The notes beneath the pieces were generated by a model that saw only the letters and a program-made list of their open reading frames with translations, was not told where the DNA came from and ran no database searches. The translations under genes and the position numbers were made by a program. Shown here in pieces: positions 1 to 7,416 of a DNA stretch of 13,271 nucleotides. How positions within the stretch are numbered: the first letter of the stretch is position 1; each line of letters begins with the position of its first letter. The stretch is from Bacteroidota bacterium (lineage in GTDB: Bacteria; Bacteroidota; Bacteroidia; Flavobacteriales; Flavobacteriaceae), in NCBI GenBank assembly GCA_004356305.1, contig SMXJ01000062.1, forward strand, positions 1-13,271, read 5' to 3'.

Positions 1-101
1 ACGAAAACAATATAAAAGACTTGCACCTAACCCAAGAATTCCTGTATATTTATGACGGAAATAAATTATTCACTTTTACACTAACTCAACCCAAGCAGTA
101 A
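1..101 (+). CDS. C-terminal end of an unidentified protein (partial)
   Basis: An open frame enters from the left edge (codons start at base 3) and runs 32 codons to a TAA at 99-101. The visible tail is rich in alternating hydrophobic and polar residues (LYIYDGNKLFTFTLTQ), which suggests beta strands, but it is too short to assign to a family. The stop lies 5 bases before the ATG of the deoxynucleoside kinase, and there is no room for a separate promoter, so the two genes are very probably co-transcribed. Function unknown. Confidence 0.6.
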   Translation, partial: ENNIKDLHLTQEFLYIYDGNKLFTFTLTQPKQ

Positions 102-106
102 TATCT

Positions 107-721
107 ATGCACGTTGCAATAGCAGGAAATATTGGCTCCGGCAAAACCACTCTCACTCGTTTACTGGCGAAGCATTACCGATGGAAAGCTCATTTCGAGG
201 AAGTTGAAGACAACCCATATCTCGATGATTTCTACAATCAGATGGAGCGTTGGTCATTCAATCTGCAGATCTACTTTTTGAATAGTCGATTCAGGCAAAT
301 ATTGGAAATTAGAGACAGTGGAAAGAAAGTCATCCAGGATCGCACCATTTACGAAGATGCTTTCATTTTCGCTCCCAACTTGCATGCCATGGGCTTGATG
401 ACCAATCGTGATTATGAAAATTACAAAGCACTTTTCGACTTGATGGAGAGCGTTACCAAAGGCCCGGATCTGTTGATCTATCTGCGCAGTTCTATTCCCA
501 ACCTGGTCAATCAAATTCACACCAGAGGAAGAGAGTATGAGAATTCGATCAGCATAGATTACCTAAGCCGATTGAATGAGCGGTATGAGGCCTGGATTGA
601 TGAGTATGACAAAGGAAACCTTTTGGTGATTGATGTGGACGACCTTAATTTTGTCGACAATCCCGAAGATCTGGGAACCGTCATCAATAAGATCGATGCC
701 GAATTACACGGACTGTTTTAG
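107..721 (+). CDS. Deoxynucleoside kinase (dCK/dGK-like family)
   Basis: Cytoplasmic salvage enzyme expected to transfer the gamma phosphate of ATP to the 5' hydroxyl of a deoxynucleoside. The 204-residue length is normal for bacterial members. Visible motifs are a Walker A P-loop GNIGSGKT at residues 7-14, an acidic EEVEDNPYL segment at 31-39 where the family carries its catalytic Glu, the DRTIYED motif at 78-84 (the DRS/ERS signature), and an arginine-containing LID segment RGREYE at 140-145. Substrate preference (dA/dG versus dC/dT) cannot be read from the sequence. The gene starts 5 bases after the preceding stop and is followed by a hairpin terminator, so it is probably the last gene of its operon. 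Together with the nucleoside transporter and thyA further along, it points to deoxynucleotide supply. Family assignment is confident. Confidence 0.92.
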   Translation: MHVAIAGNIGSGKTTLTRLLAKHYRWKAHFEEVEDNPYLDDFYNQMERWSFNLQIYFLNSRFRQILEIRDSGKKVIQDRTIYEDAFIFAPNLHAMGLMTNRDYENYKALFDLMESVTKGPDLLIYLRSSIPNLVNQIHTRGREYENSISIDYLSRLNERYEAWIDEYDKGNLLVIDVDDLNFVDNPEDLGTVINKIDAELHGLF

Positions 722-762
722 AAGTCTCAACCTGATAAAAAACTTATACTGGAATACATAAG

Positions 763-790
763 AAAGCCCGAGCGAGTCGCCCGGGCTTTT
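763..790. terminator. Rho-independent terminator between convergent genes
   Basis: An inverted repeat pairs AAAGCCCG (763-770) with CGGGCTTT (782-789), continues inward as GCG/CGC across one A-C mismatch, and closes on a three-base loop AGT. On the + strand it runs directly into a T-rich stretch (TTTTATTTT), as expected for the end of the deoxynucleoside kinase transcript. On the minus strand the T tract is weaker (TTTCTTAT), but the structure lies 24 bases past the hppA stop codon and may serve both convergent transcripts. Confidence 0.8.
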
Positions 791-813
791 ATTTTCCCAC
801 TTGGGTTGGATCT

Positions 814-1359
814 TTAGTTGGTTTCTTCTACTTCTTCCACCACCTCATTGATCACTTTCTTTTCTATTTTTACTTCTACATCTTCGAAAGCTTTCAGCCG
901 CGCTTTTACTTCTTCCATCGTTCCCTCAAAAATCTCTTCAGTGGTCGATGATTCTCCATTTTCAGTTATGGTAGTCGTCACGGTTGCCTTTACGGTTCCA
1001 TCTTCATTTTCTTCCATCTCTACCTTTACTTCTTTATTCATGGTATCTGTGCCCTCGTGTTCTTCATGAAGCCCTTTGGATGATTCAAATTCGGCCAACT
1101 TAGCTTTCACTTCAGCTTCTGATCCTTTGATCCTTTGTATTTCTTTCACTTCTTTTCCATCTACCATTGAGATGGTTTCGATAGTAGCAACCGTTAGGTC
1201 TCCTTCGGTTGTAATACTGATTTTTATCTCCTTATTCTTACCTTCACCTGAAAAGAACATTTCCTTATCACCCATAATTAAATGTTTATCGCCATGTTCA
1301 TCTACCCACACATTTTCATTGTTCATAGCATTAGCCATATTTTGTGAATTATGGCCTCC
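814..1359 (-). other. Acidic C-terminal extension of HppA with two internal repeats
   Basis: This covers residues 714-894, past the last transmembrane helix of the pyrophosphatase core. The segment is hydrophilic and strongly acidic, with no hydrophobic helix. It holds two copies of a unit of about 51 residues: residues 756-806 (bases 1081-1233) and 822-873 (bases 880-1035). Each opens with KE(I/V)K(I/V), has a beta-like Thr-rich middle, and ends in a helix-like stretch, GSEAEVKAKLAEFES in the first and GTMEEVKARLKAFED in the second (8 of 15 identical). Both termini of membrane pyrophosphatases face away from the cytoplasm in known structures, so the tail is expected in the periplasm. Function unknown. 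Confidence 0.75.
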
Positions 1360-3498
1360 CAGCATCGGAGCCATTACCAATCCGATCAAACAGGTCAATT
1401 TGATCAAGATATTCATCGAAGGACCAGAGGTATCCTTAAATGGATCACCTACGGTATCTCCAGTTACAGCTGCTTTGTGCGCTTCACTTCCTTTGTGGGT
1501 CATTTCACCATCGATCATCACACCTGCCTCGAACGATTTCTTGGCATTGTCCCAGGCACCACCGGCGTTGTTTTGGAAGATCGCCCACATCACACCACTC
1601 ACACACACTCCGGCCATATAACCCCCTAAAGGCTCGGCACCAAATAACAATCCAATTATAATAGGAGTGATAATGGTCAATAATCCGGGTAAGATCATTT
1701 CTTTCAATGCAGCTTTGGTAGAAATATCAACACACTTGGCATAATCCGGAGTTCCGGTGCCATCCATAATTCCGGGAATTTCACGAAATTGTCGACGTAC
1801 TTCCTGCACCATTTGCATGGCAGCCTTACCTACACTTTTCATCACCAGTGCTGAGAAGACAACGGGTATCATCGCTCCCACAAATAACATGGCCAACACA
1901 TCGGCCTTATAGATGTTGATTCCGTCGATCCCTGTAAAGGTCACATAGGCAGCAAACAATGCCAGGGCCGTCAATGCCGCCGAAGCGATCGCAAATCCTT
2001 TTCCGGTGGCTGCCGTAGTATTCCCTACAGAGTCTAAAATATCTGTTCTCTCGCGTACGTGAGGATCTAATTTGCTCATTTCCGCTATACCCCCGGCATT
2101 ATCTGCAATAGGGCCAAACGCGTCAATGGCTAACTGCATTCCAGTAGTTGCCATCATCGCAGAAGCAGCCAGTGCCACCCCATAGAATCCAGCCAATTCG
2201 TATGAGCCGTAAATGGCGGCAGCGAATAACAATACAGACAAGAAAGTAGATCTCATACCTACAGCCAAACCGGCAATAATGTTGGTCGCAGCTCCCGTCG
2301 ATGAATTCATCACAATATCCATAACAGGTTTTTTACCTAAACTGGTATAATAAGCAGTCACCATGGAGATAAAAAATCCAACACCGAGGCCAATACATGC
2401 TGCCCAGAACACATTTATTGAAGGAATTTCTTTTGCTCCTTCTCCAAAGAAATTCATGGTAAGGGTTTCAGGTAGCATCCAATCGATGAGGAAATAACTA
2501 GTGATCAAGGTTAAGAATATAGCCCCCCAGTTTCCCATATCCAAAGCCTTCTGAACCTCTGATTCTTTTGCGTCATTATTTTTAATACCCACCAAAAAGG
2601 TACCAAAAATAGAAGCCAAAACACCAACTCCTGCTATAACTAAAGGTAGCAGGATAGGTCCCATATTGTTAAATGCATCTGTAAACTGGCCGTTTGCAGA
2701 CATATCACGTATTATATAATTACCTAAGACCATCGAAGCCAATACGGTTGCTACATAAGATCCAAAAAGGTCGGCCCCCATTCCGGCAACGTCCCCTACA
2801 TTATCTCCTACGTTATCAGCAATAGTTGCAGGGTTACGTGGATCATCTTCCGGGATTCCTGCTTCCACTTTACCAACCAGGTCTGCACCAACATCGGCGG
2901 CCTTTGTATAAATCCCTCCACCAACACGAGCGAACAATGCAATAGACTCTGCACCTAAAGAGAATCCCGCAAGGGCTTCGAGTACAACGGTCATATTATC
3001 ATAGAAATTTTCACCTTCAACCACAAACTGACTAACGAAAAACATAAAGACCAAACTCAGGCCTAATACCGCCAATCCGGCCACACCCAGCCCCATCACA
3101 GTCCCGCCCCTAAAGGAAACTTTTAGGGCCTGTGGCAAGCTGGTCTTTGCCGCTTCTGCCGTACGTGTATTCGCCTCGGTGGCCATCCGCATCCCTATAT
3201 TTCCTGCGGTTGCTGAAAATAAAGCACCAAAGATAAAGGCAGGTACGATCATCCAACTTGTAGATTCTACTTGTGTGGATACCACGAACAATAAAACAGA
3301 AGCTATGACAACAAAAATCAACAACAGTCTGTATTCAGCATTTAAAAAGGCAAGTGCTCCTTCTTTTATACTTTTGGAAATAAATTGCATTCGCTCATTT
3401 CCGGCAGGTTGTTTTATTACCCAGCTTCTCCTTACCAGCATAAACAGTAATCCGATGACTGCAAGTGCTATAGGTACATAAATAATGTTTTGTTCCAT
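814..3498 (-). CDS. hppA: K+-dependent proton-pumping membrane pyrophosphatase, Flavobacterium type, with C-terminal extension
   Basis: Integral inner-membrane pump that couples hydrolysis of cytoplasmic pyrophosphate to ion export. The core (about residues 1-713) has the expected many hydrophobic helices and family motifs: DVGADLVGK at 202-210, DNVGDNVGDVAG at 228-239, DNAGG at 466-470 and GDTVGDPFKDT at 680-690, which supply the Mg-PPi ligands. Ala496 and Gly499 in GNTTAATGKG match the K+-dependent class, since K+-independent enzymes have Lys at the first of these. The transport Glu is absent from helix 6 (Gly246 and Ala250 at the two usual sites). A Glu is present at residue 184 in helix 5, 18 residues before the first Asp of DVGAD, the arrangement described for the Flavobacterium johnsoniae H+-PPase. 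Proton specificity is inferred from this. At 894 residues the protein is about 150-180 longer than usual because of a duplicated acidic tail. It has its own probable promoter. Confidence 0.96.
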   Translation of the reverse strand: MEQNIIYVPIALAVIGLLFMLVRRSWVIKQPAGNERMQFISKSIKEGALAFLNAEYRLLLIFVVIASVLLFVVSTQVESTSWMIVPAFIFGALFSATAGNIGMRMATEANTRTAEAAKTSLPQALKVSFRGGTVMGLGVAGLAVLGLSLVFMFFVSQFVVEGENFYDNMTVVLEALAGFSLGAESIALFARVGGGIYTKAADVGADLVGKVEAGIPEDDPRNPATIADNVGDNVGDVAGMGADLFGSYVATVLASMVLGNYIIRDMSANGQFTDAFNNMGPILLPLVIAGVGVLASIFGTFLVGIKNNDAKESEVQKALDMGNWGAIFLTLITSYFLIDWMLPETLTMNFFGEGAKEIPSINVFWAACIGLGVGFFISMVTAYYTSLGKKPVMDIVMNSSTGAATNIIAGLAVGMRSTFLSVLLFAAAIYGSYELAGFYGVALAASAMMATTGMQLAIDAFGPIADNAGGIAEMSKLDPHVRERTDILDSVGNTTAATGKGFAIASAALTALALFAAYVTFTGIDGINIYKADVLAMLFVGAMIPVVFSALVMKSVGKAAMQMVQEVRRQFREIPGIMDGTGTPDYAKCVDISTKAALKEMILPGLLTIITPIIIGLLFGAEPLGGYMAGVCVSGVMWAIFQNNAGGAWDNAKKSFEAGVMIDGEMTHKGSEAHKAAVTGDTVGDPFKDTSGPSMNILIKLTCLIGLVMAPMLGGHNSQNMANAMNNENVWVDEHGDKHLIMGDKEMFFSGEGKNKEIKISITTEGDLTVATIETISMVDGKEVKEIQRIKGSEAEVKAKLAEFESSKGLHEEHEGTDTMNKEVKVEMEENEDGTVKATVTTTITENGESSTTEEIFEGTMEEVKARLKAFEDVEVKIEKKVINEVVEEVEETN

Positions 3499-3539
3499 TA
3501 TGTGTTATTTAGTTATAATTGAATTCGTTTTTGCGAGGG

Positions 3540-3575
3540 CAAAAGTAAGAAATTTTTGTATTTGAAGAACAAAAA
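3540..3575 (-). promoter_or_regulatory. Probable Bacteroidetes-type promoter of hppA
   Basis: Read on the minus strand, TACTTTTG (3547-3540) matches the Bacteroidetes -7 consensus TAnnTTTG exactly. A TTTTTG run (3575-3570) lies 22 bases upstream and can serve as the -33 element (TTTG). This places the transcript start about 35 bases before the hppA ATG at 3498. It lies in the 89-base gap after the DUF5686 gene, so hppA can be expressed independently of the upstream genes. This is a consensus match only. Confidence 0.55.
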
Positions 3576-3587
3576 TTAATAGGATTC

Positions 3588-6077
3588 TTAGAACGAAAAT
3601 CCAAAAACGCCTGTTATTCCGAATTTGCGAGCTCCGGGATTATCGAGATAGTTACCGCGGAAATTGAAATCGATACGGAACACTCTAAAAATATTACCCA
3701 CACCTAAGCTCCACTCCCAGTAAATGTCTTCAGGTGCCCGGTAAATTATAGGATTCCCCATGGGATCAACATTTAAAGCAACGTTGGCCTCTGAGAGCTC
3801 CCCATATACCGCTCGAAATCCTATGACCTCCCGCAAATTAAGCTTCCGTACCCAAGGAATTCTGGCAAAGAACCTTCCTCCAAAATCATGTAGAAGATGA
3901 AACGAGGCATAGGTGTCACTCACAAATTCATAGTATTCCAATTGATTGAAGGTATTATAGATACTGAAAAGTGTTTGATTTCCCGGAATAGGACTCAATA
4001 ATGCCAAAGGAACATCTCCATATATTTTCCCGATCTCAAAAGTGGTATAAACCCTCCCAAAGCCACCGATATTCCAGGGTTGTGTGTACAACGCTTGTAA
4101 CTTCTGGTACTCAAAATCACCGTTAAATATATCCTTTAGTCCCATCGAATAACTGGCAAAAATGGTCGGATACTCACCATCATTTATCACTTTTCGCTCG
4201 ACACCATATCCAAGATTTTTTCGGCCGGGAGTATAATTAATACTGAATTCTATCTCAGGTTGAGAAATTACATTCTGTACCTCCCCGAACTCGTCCAAAT
4301 AGCTCAAACTAAAAGTCTCTGTCGCAGAGCGCATCGTTCTATAAGCCCCTGTAACTCGGGTAATAAAGTTATTGGCCAGCTCGGCTTCTAAACCCATGGT
4401 CGTTAAATTCAAACTGGTGAGCTTATCGTTGGCTCCAACCGTGATCAAAGCGGAGGAGGCTAAACTTCTTCCAAGAACATCGGTACTGGAAGTGAGACTG
4501 GCTCCAATTTGTTCAACATCCCTGCGATTCCCTCCAAAAATAACAAGGCGGGATTTTCTATCGATCAGCCATTTCCCAGAAATCCCATACTTGAATTTAT
4601 TGTCCTTAAATCCGTAGGCACCAAATCCTTCTATACGCCAGCGGTCGTTTTGACTAAAATAAGTTCGTCCTCCGGCTCGTATCCGGAATCCTTCCGCTTC
4701 ATTATAGCCGAAAGTGGAAGGAATAGGGCCATAGTCGAAGTTATTGAATTCATAATATCCCGACGCGAACATTGCACCAATATCGTAAAGTGCTTTAAAT
4801 CGGGGCACCGTTTTTAAAGTGTCTAACATTTTATAAACTCCCTTCTCATCTTTACTCAGTGACTCCATTCGGCGCTCTTCCCAAAAAGTGTCAGGACGGT
4901 TATAAATCTCGTATTGATAAGGATCTACCTGCGCTTTATAGAAACTCTTTTCCTTTGGAATATCAAACTCATAATTGTCATATAGTGTGGTTCGTTTTCC
5001 ATAAATTCCTCGCGCCTCTTCTTTCTTCCGCAATGAAAAATCGCTTAAAAAATAATCCCGTGTGATCAAAAATATGGAATCGTTCAACACTTCGAATTCC
5101 TGTTCAATATATACCTCTCGCACCCAGTTCAAATTGGCACTTTGGGAGGCCTGCAGATTGATCTCTTTGATAGCCCAGGTGCTGTCATTGACCCAAAAAT
5201 CTCCTTTAAAGGTCAATTCATTTTTGCGCCTCGGATAGTAAACAATGTTGTAGCACCACTTATTGTCGCGATATGCGCTATCGAGTAAAACATAATTATA
5301 TACATCGATCCCGGTACGGGAAAGCGGGCTGGTAAAAGCCTTATCAAAAAATTTCAGGTAGTTGTCGTATACATCGTAATCGCTATATAGATCTTTTACA
5401 AAAGCAATTAGTGCCTGATTATTATCAAAGCCGGAGTTTTTATTCCCTTCAAGGATTTCCTTTTCCTTGGACATTTCATTGTCACCATAAACTTTGGAAT
5501 ATGCTTCGTTGATAAAAATAGGAAGATAGGTATTCCCTGTGATCTTGGAAGTGTCTATTTGCTCCCAAATAAATTCCATCCCTTTAAAAATTTTGCTTTT
5601 AATTAAGGCGGAATCGATAGTGTTGAGATCGAATTCAAGCTTTTCGTACTTATCGTAACTATACTGTTTGAATTTCTTTATTCCGTTCTCACGTCGGTTT
5701 TCCCAGATCTTCCGTAGAATAGTTATTGCGGGATTGTCTTTTTTCGATGTCTTTCCGCTAAAAATAACTACCTCTCCCAGCGTCGCGGTTTCCTCTTTCA
5801 AAACGATCTCCATTTTGTATGTAGTGCGCTTGGATAACAGGATCTGATTTAGTTCATACCCCACGAATGACACCAATATCGCCGTATGGGTTTCATCACT
5901 TTCCAGATAAAAACGGCCATTCTCATTAGTGATGGTACCTTCGTTAGTATCCTTGAAGATCACATTGGCAAACGCGACAGGCTCGCCAAATTCGTCTTTT
6001 ACCTCACCACTAACTTTGGTTTGCGAATGCAGAAATGAAGTAATGATAAGAGTTAAGAAGAGTAGAGTTTGCTTCAT
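3588..6077 (-). CDS. DUF5686 / carboxypeptidase-regulatory-like outer-membrane protein
   Basis: An 829-residue exported protein. Residues 1-19 form a signal peptide (basic start, hydrophobic core, cleavage near SFLHSQ). Residues about 20-95 form a carboxypeptidase D regulatory-like beta sandwich, typical of Bacteroidetes outer-membrane proteins (GEPVAFANVIFKDTNEGTITNENGRF pattern, at 31-56). Residues about 105-430 match the soluble DUF5686 region, including the GDFWVNDSTWAIKEINL stretch at 292-308. From about residue 440 the sequence alternates aromatic and polar strands and ends in ...GVFGFSF, the terminal Phe pattern recognised for outer-membrane beta-barrel insertion. No TonB box or plug domain is apparent, so it is not a standard TonB-dependent receptor. 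The molecular function of the family is unknown. It starts 57 bases after the pdhB stop on the same strand and may share its transcript. Confidence 0.88.
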   Translation of the reverse strand: MKQTLLFLTLIITSFLHSQTKVSGEVKDEFGEPVAFANVIFKDTNEGTITNENGRFYLESDETHTAILVSFVGYELNQILLSKRTTYKMEIVLKEETATLGEVVIFSGKTSKKDNPAITILRKIWENRRENGIKKFKQYSYDKYEKLEFDLNTIDSALIKSKIFKGMEFIWEQIDTSKITGNTYLPIFINEAYSKVYGDNEMSKEKEILEGNKNSGFDNNQALIAFVKDLYSDYDVYDNYLKFFDKAFTSPLSRTGIDVYNYVLLDSAYRDNKWCYNIVYYPRRKNELTFKGDFWVNDSTWAIKEINLQASQSANLNWVREVYIEQEFEVLNDSIFLITRDYFLSDFSLRKKEEARGIYGKRTTLYDNYEFDIPKEKSFYKAQVDPYQYEIYNRPDTFWEERRMESLSKDEKGVYKMLDTLKTVPRFKALYDIGAMFASGYYEFNNFDYGPIPSTFGYNEAEGFRIRAGGRTYFSQNDRWRIEGFGAYGFKDNKFKYGISGKWLIDRKSRLVIFGGNRRDVEQIGASLTSSTDVLGRSLASSALITVGANDKLTSLNLTTMGLEAELANNFITRVTGAYRTMRSATETFSLSYLDEFGEVQNVISQPEIEFSINYTPGRKNLGYGVERKVINDGEYPTIFASYSMGLKDIFNGDFEYQKLQALYTQPWNIGGFGRVYTTFEIGKIYGDVPLALLSPIPGNQTLFSIYNTFNQLEYYEFVSDTYASFHLLHDFGGRFFARIPWVRKLNLREVIGFRAVYGELSEANVALNVDPMGNPIIYRAPEDIYWEWSLGVGNIFRVFRIDFNFRGNYLDNPGARKFGITGVFGFSF

Positions 6078-6134
6078 AGCACGTAAAAAAGTATCAGATT
6101 TGGAAACGGAAATATCTATAAAAAAGTGTGAACT

Positions 6135-7112
6135 TTACCTATATAACACTTTTTTAACAGCTTTGATCACGTCTTCGCTATTAGGCAGCCATTCTGCAAA
6201 TAAGACCGGAGAATAGGGAGCAGGTGTGTCTGCTGTATTTATTTTTTCGATCGGGGCATCCAAATAGTCAAAGGCATGATTCTGTACCTGATAGGTGATC
6301 TCGGTGGCAACGTTTCCAAATGGCCAAGCTTCTTCCAGGATAACAAGCCGATTCGTTTTCTTTACCGAGTCCAATATCATTTTGTGGTCCATTGGACATA
6401 TGGTACGGAGGTCGATGATCTCACATTCAATACCTTCCCCGGCTAACTTATCGGCCGCTTTATAGGCTTCTTTGATTATTTTTCCAAAGGAAACAATAGT
6501 CACATCCTTTCCTTCACGTTTGATGGCGGCAACACCTAATGGGATTAAATATTCTCCCTCAGGCACTTCCCCCTTGTCACCATACATTTGCTCACTTTCC
6601 ATAAAGATCACAGGATCGTTATCGCGTATGGCGCTTTTTAGTAAGCCTTTTGCGTCTGCAGGATTGCTGGGCACCACCACTTTAAGTCCGGGACAATTGG
6701 CAAACCAACTTTCGAAGGCCTGTGAATGAGTGGCTCCTAGTTGACCGGCAGATCCGGTGGGCCCTCGAAATACGATAGGGCAATTAAACTGCCCACCACT
6801 CATCTGACGAATTTTGGCGGCGTTATTTATGATTTGATCGATCCCAACCAACGAGAAATTAAATGTCATAAACTCTACGATTGGCCGATTCCCATTCATG
6901 GCAGAACCAATGGCAATTCCCGTAAATCCCAGCTCTGATATAGGCGTATCAATAACGCGTTTAGCGCCAAATTCCTCCAACATCCCCTTACTGGCTTTGT
7001 ATGCACCGTTGTATTCGGCAACTTCCTCCCCCATTAAAAATACGGTTTCGTCACGCCGCATTTCTTCACTCATCGCTTCACAAACGGCTTCTCTAAATTG
7101 GATGGTCTTCAT
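6135..7112 (-). CDS. pdhB: Pyruvate dehydrogenase complex E1 component, beta subunit
   Basis: Beta subunit of the alpha2beta2 thiamine-diphosphate enzyme that decarboxylates pyruvate and passes the acetyl group to the lipoyl E2 component. The 325-residue length is normal. Visible features are GEEVAEYNGAYKASKGML near residues 28-45, the catalytic TPP-contacting Glu60 in DTPISELGF, the helix NNAAKIRQMSGGQ, His129 in GATHSQAFESW (the conserved active-site His of E1 beta), and the transketolase C-terminal domain with EEAWPFGNVATEI. The match to pyruvate-type E1 beta is clear, although the branched-chain 2-oxoacid version shares this fold. No E1 alpha or E2 gene lies nearby, so the complex is encoded at more than one locus. 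The gene is divergent from etfBA. Its ATG sits 8 bases after a GC-rich palindrome. Confidence 0.93.
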   Translation of the reverse strand: MKTIQFREAVCEAMSEEMRRDETVFLMGEEVAEYNGAYKASKGMLEEFGAKRVIDTPISELGFTGIAIGSAMNGNRPIVEFMTFNFSLVGIDQIINNAAKIRQMSGGQFNCPIVFRGPTGSAGQLGATHSQAFESWFANCPGLKVVVPSNPADAKGLLKSAIRDNDPVIFMESEQMYGDKGEVPEGEYLIPLGVAAIKREGKDVTIVSFGKIIKEAYKAADKLAGEGIECEIIDLRTICPMDHKMILDSVKKTNRLVILEEAWPFGNVATEITYQVQNHAFDYLDAPIEKINTADTPAPYSPVLFAEWLPNSEDVIKAVKKVLYR

Positions 7113-7120
7113 AAAATTTT

Positions 7121-7132
7121 CCGCCTGGGCGG
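7121..7132 (-). repeat. GC-rich palindrome at the pdhB ribosome-binding region
   Basis: CCGCC (7121-7125) and GGCGG (7128-7132) form a perfect inverted repeat around a 2-base centre. As RNA it can fold as CCGC/GCGG around a 4-base loop. It lies 8 to 19 bases before the pdhB start codon, inside an otherwise AT-rich leader, and is flanked by runs of four A or T. A structure here could reduce ribosome access or simply be a short GC island. It is seen directly; its role is inferred. Confidence 0.4.
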
Positions 7133-7227
7133 GGTTTTCTTAATTCAACTTAATTCTATTTTAATCTGCAAATATTAATAATTATGCCTAAAATCTCCGG
7201 CAAAACCCTTCATAAAAGTGGGAAATG

Positions 7228-7260
7228 CAAAAATAATGCTATTTGGCAGTTATAAAGAAA
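7228..7260 (-). promoter_or_regulatory. Probable promoter of pdhB
   Basis: On the minus strand, TATTTTTG (7235-7228) fits the Bacteroidetes -7 consensus TAnnTTTG exactly. A TTTCTT run (about 7260-7255), 19 bases upstream, is an imperfect -33 element. The predicted transcript would carry a leader of roughly 105-110 bases before the pdhB ATG at 7112. Confidence 0.45.
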
Positions 7261-7279
7261 TTTACAAGCTGTTTTTTTT

Positions 7280-7304
7280 TAGTATTACTTCGGAAATAAT
7301 ACTA
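7280..7304. repeat. 25-bp imperfect palindrome, candidate operator
   Basis: The two 12-base arms are centred on G7292 and pair at 11 of 12 positions. The outer eight bases TAGTATTA (7280-7287) mirror TAATACTA (7297-7304), and the inner TTC/GAA also pair. The only mismatch is C7288 against A7296. It lies between the putative pdhB and etfB promoters. A T run precedes it rather than follows it on the + strand, so it is not a + strand intrinsic terminator. A dimeric regulator site is the likeliest reading, but no regulator gene is nearby. Confidence 0.5.
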
Positions 7305-7314
7305 TGCGTGCATA
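7303..7314. repeat. 12-bp perfect palindrome abutting the larger one
   Basis: TATGC (7303-7307) and GCATA (7310-7314) form a perfect inverted repeat around GT. It shares its first two bases with the end of the 25-bp palindrome and ends 21 bases before the putative etfB -7 element, so a protein bound here would be close to the -33 region of that promoter. Confidence 0.4.
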
Positions 7315-7335
7315 GGAAAATTCATATTATAATTG

Positions 7336-7343
7336 TATCTTCG
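7336..7343 (+). promoter_or_regulatory. Candidate -7 element for etfBA
   Basis: TATCTTCG differs from the Bacteroidetes -7 consensus TAnnTTTG at one position. No clear TTTG -33 element is visible at the usual spacing, which would fit a promoter that needs an activator. The predicted leader before the etfB ATG at 7417 is about 65-70 bases. Confidence 0.35.
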
Positions 7344-7416
7344 TGCCCCAGTAATCCGAAGCCTCTTTGGCGTGGGAACAACCCAATAAATCACAATTCA
7401 AAATATATCAGTACAG

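Larger units (their letters stand above)
7113..7416. promoter_or_regulatory. Divergent control region between pdhB and etfB
   Basis: A 304-base non-coding, AT-rich stretch that separates the two oppositely transcribed genes. It contains, left to right, the GC-rich palindrome before pdhB, a probable minus-strand promoter at about 7228-7260, a run of nine T (7272-7280), two abutting palindromes (7280-7304 and 7303-7314), and a near-consensus + strand -7 element (7336-7343). Small reading frames crossing it lack any recognisable protein and run into etfB in another frame, so I do not call a gene here. Confidence 0.65.

Noticed and set aside
1076..1621. Long open frame on the + strand opposite hppA
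   Set aside because: Low-complexity Ser/Pro/Thr-rich translation that is the antisense shadow of the strongly conserved hppA coding sequence and its acidic tail.
7361..7371. GCC-TCTTT-GGC mini-hairpin in the etfB leader
   Set aside because: Three base pairs only, with no extension; expected by chance.
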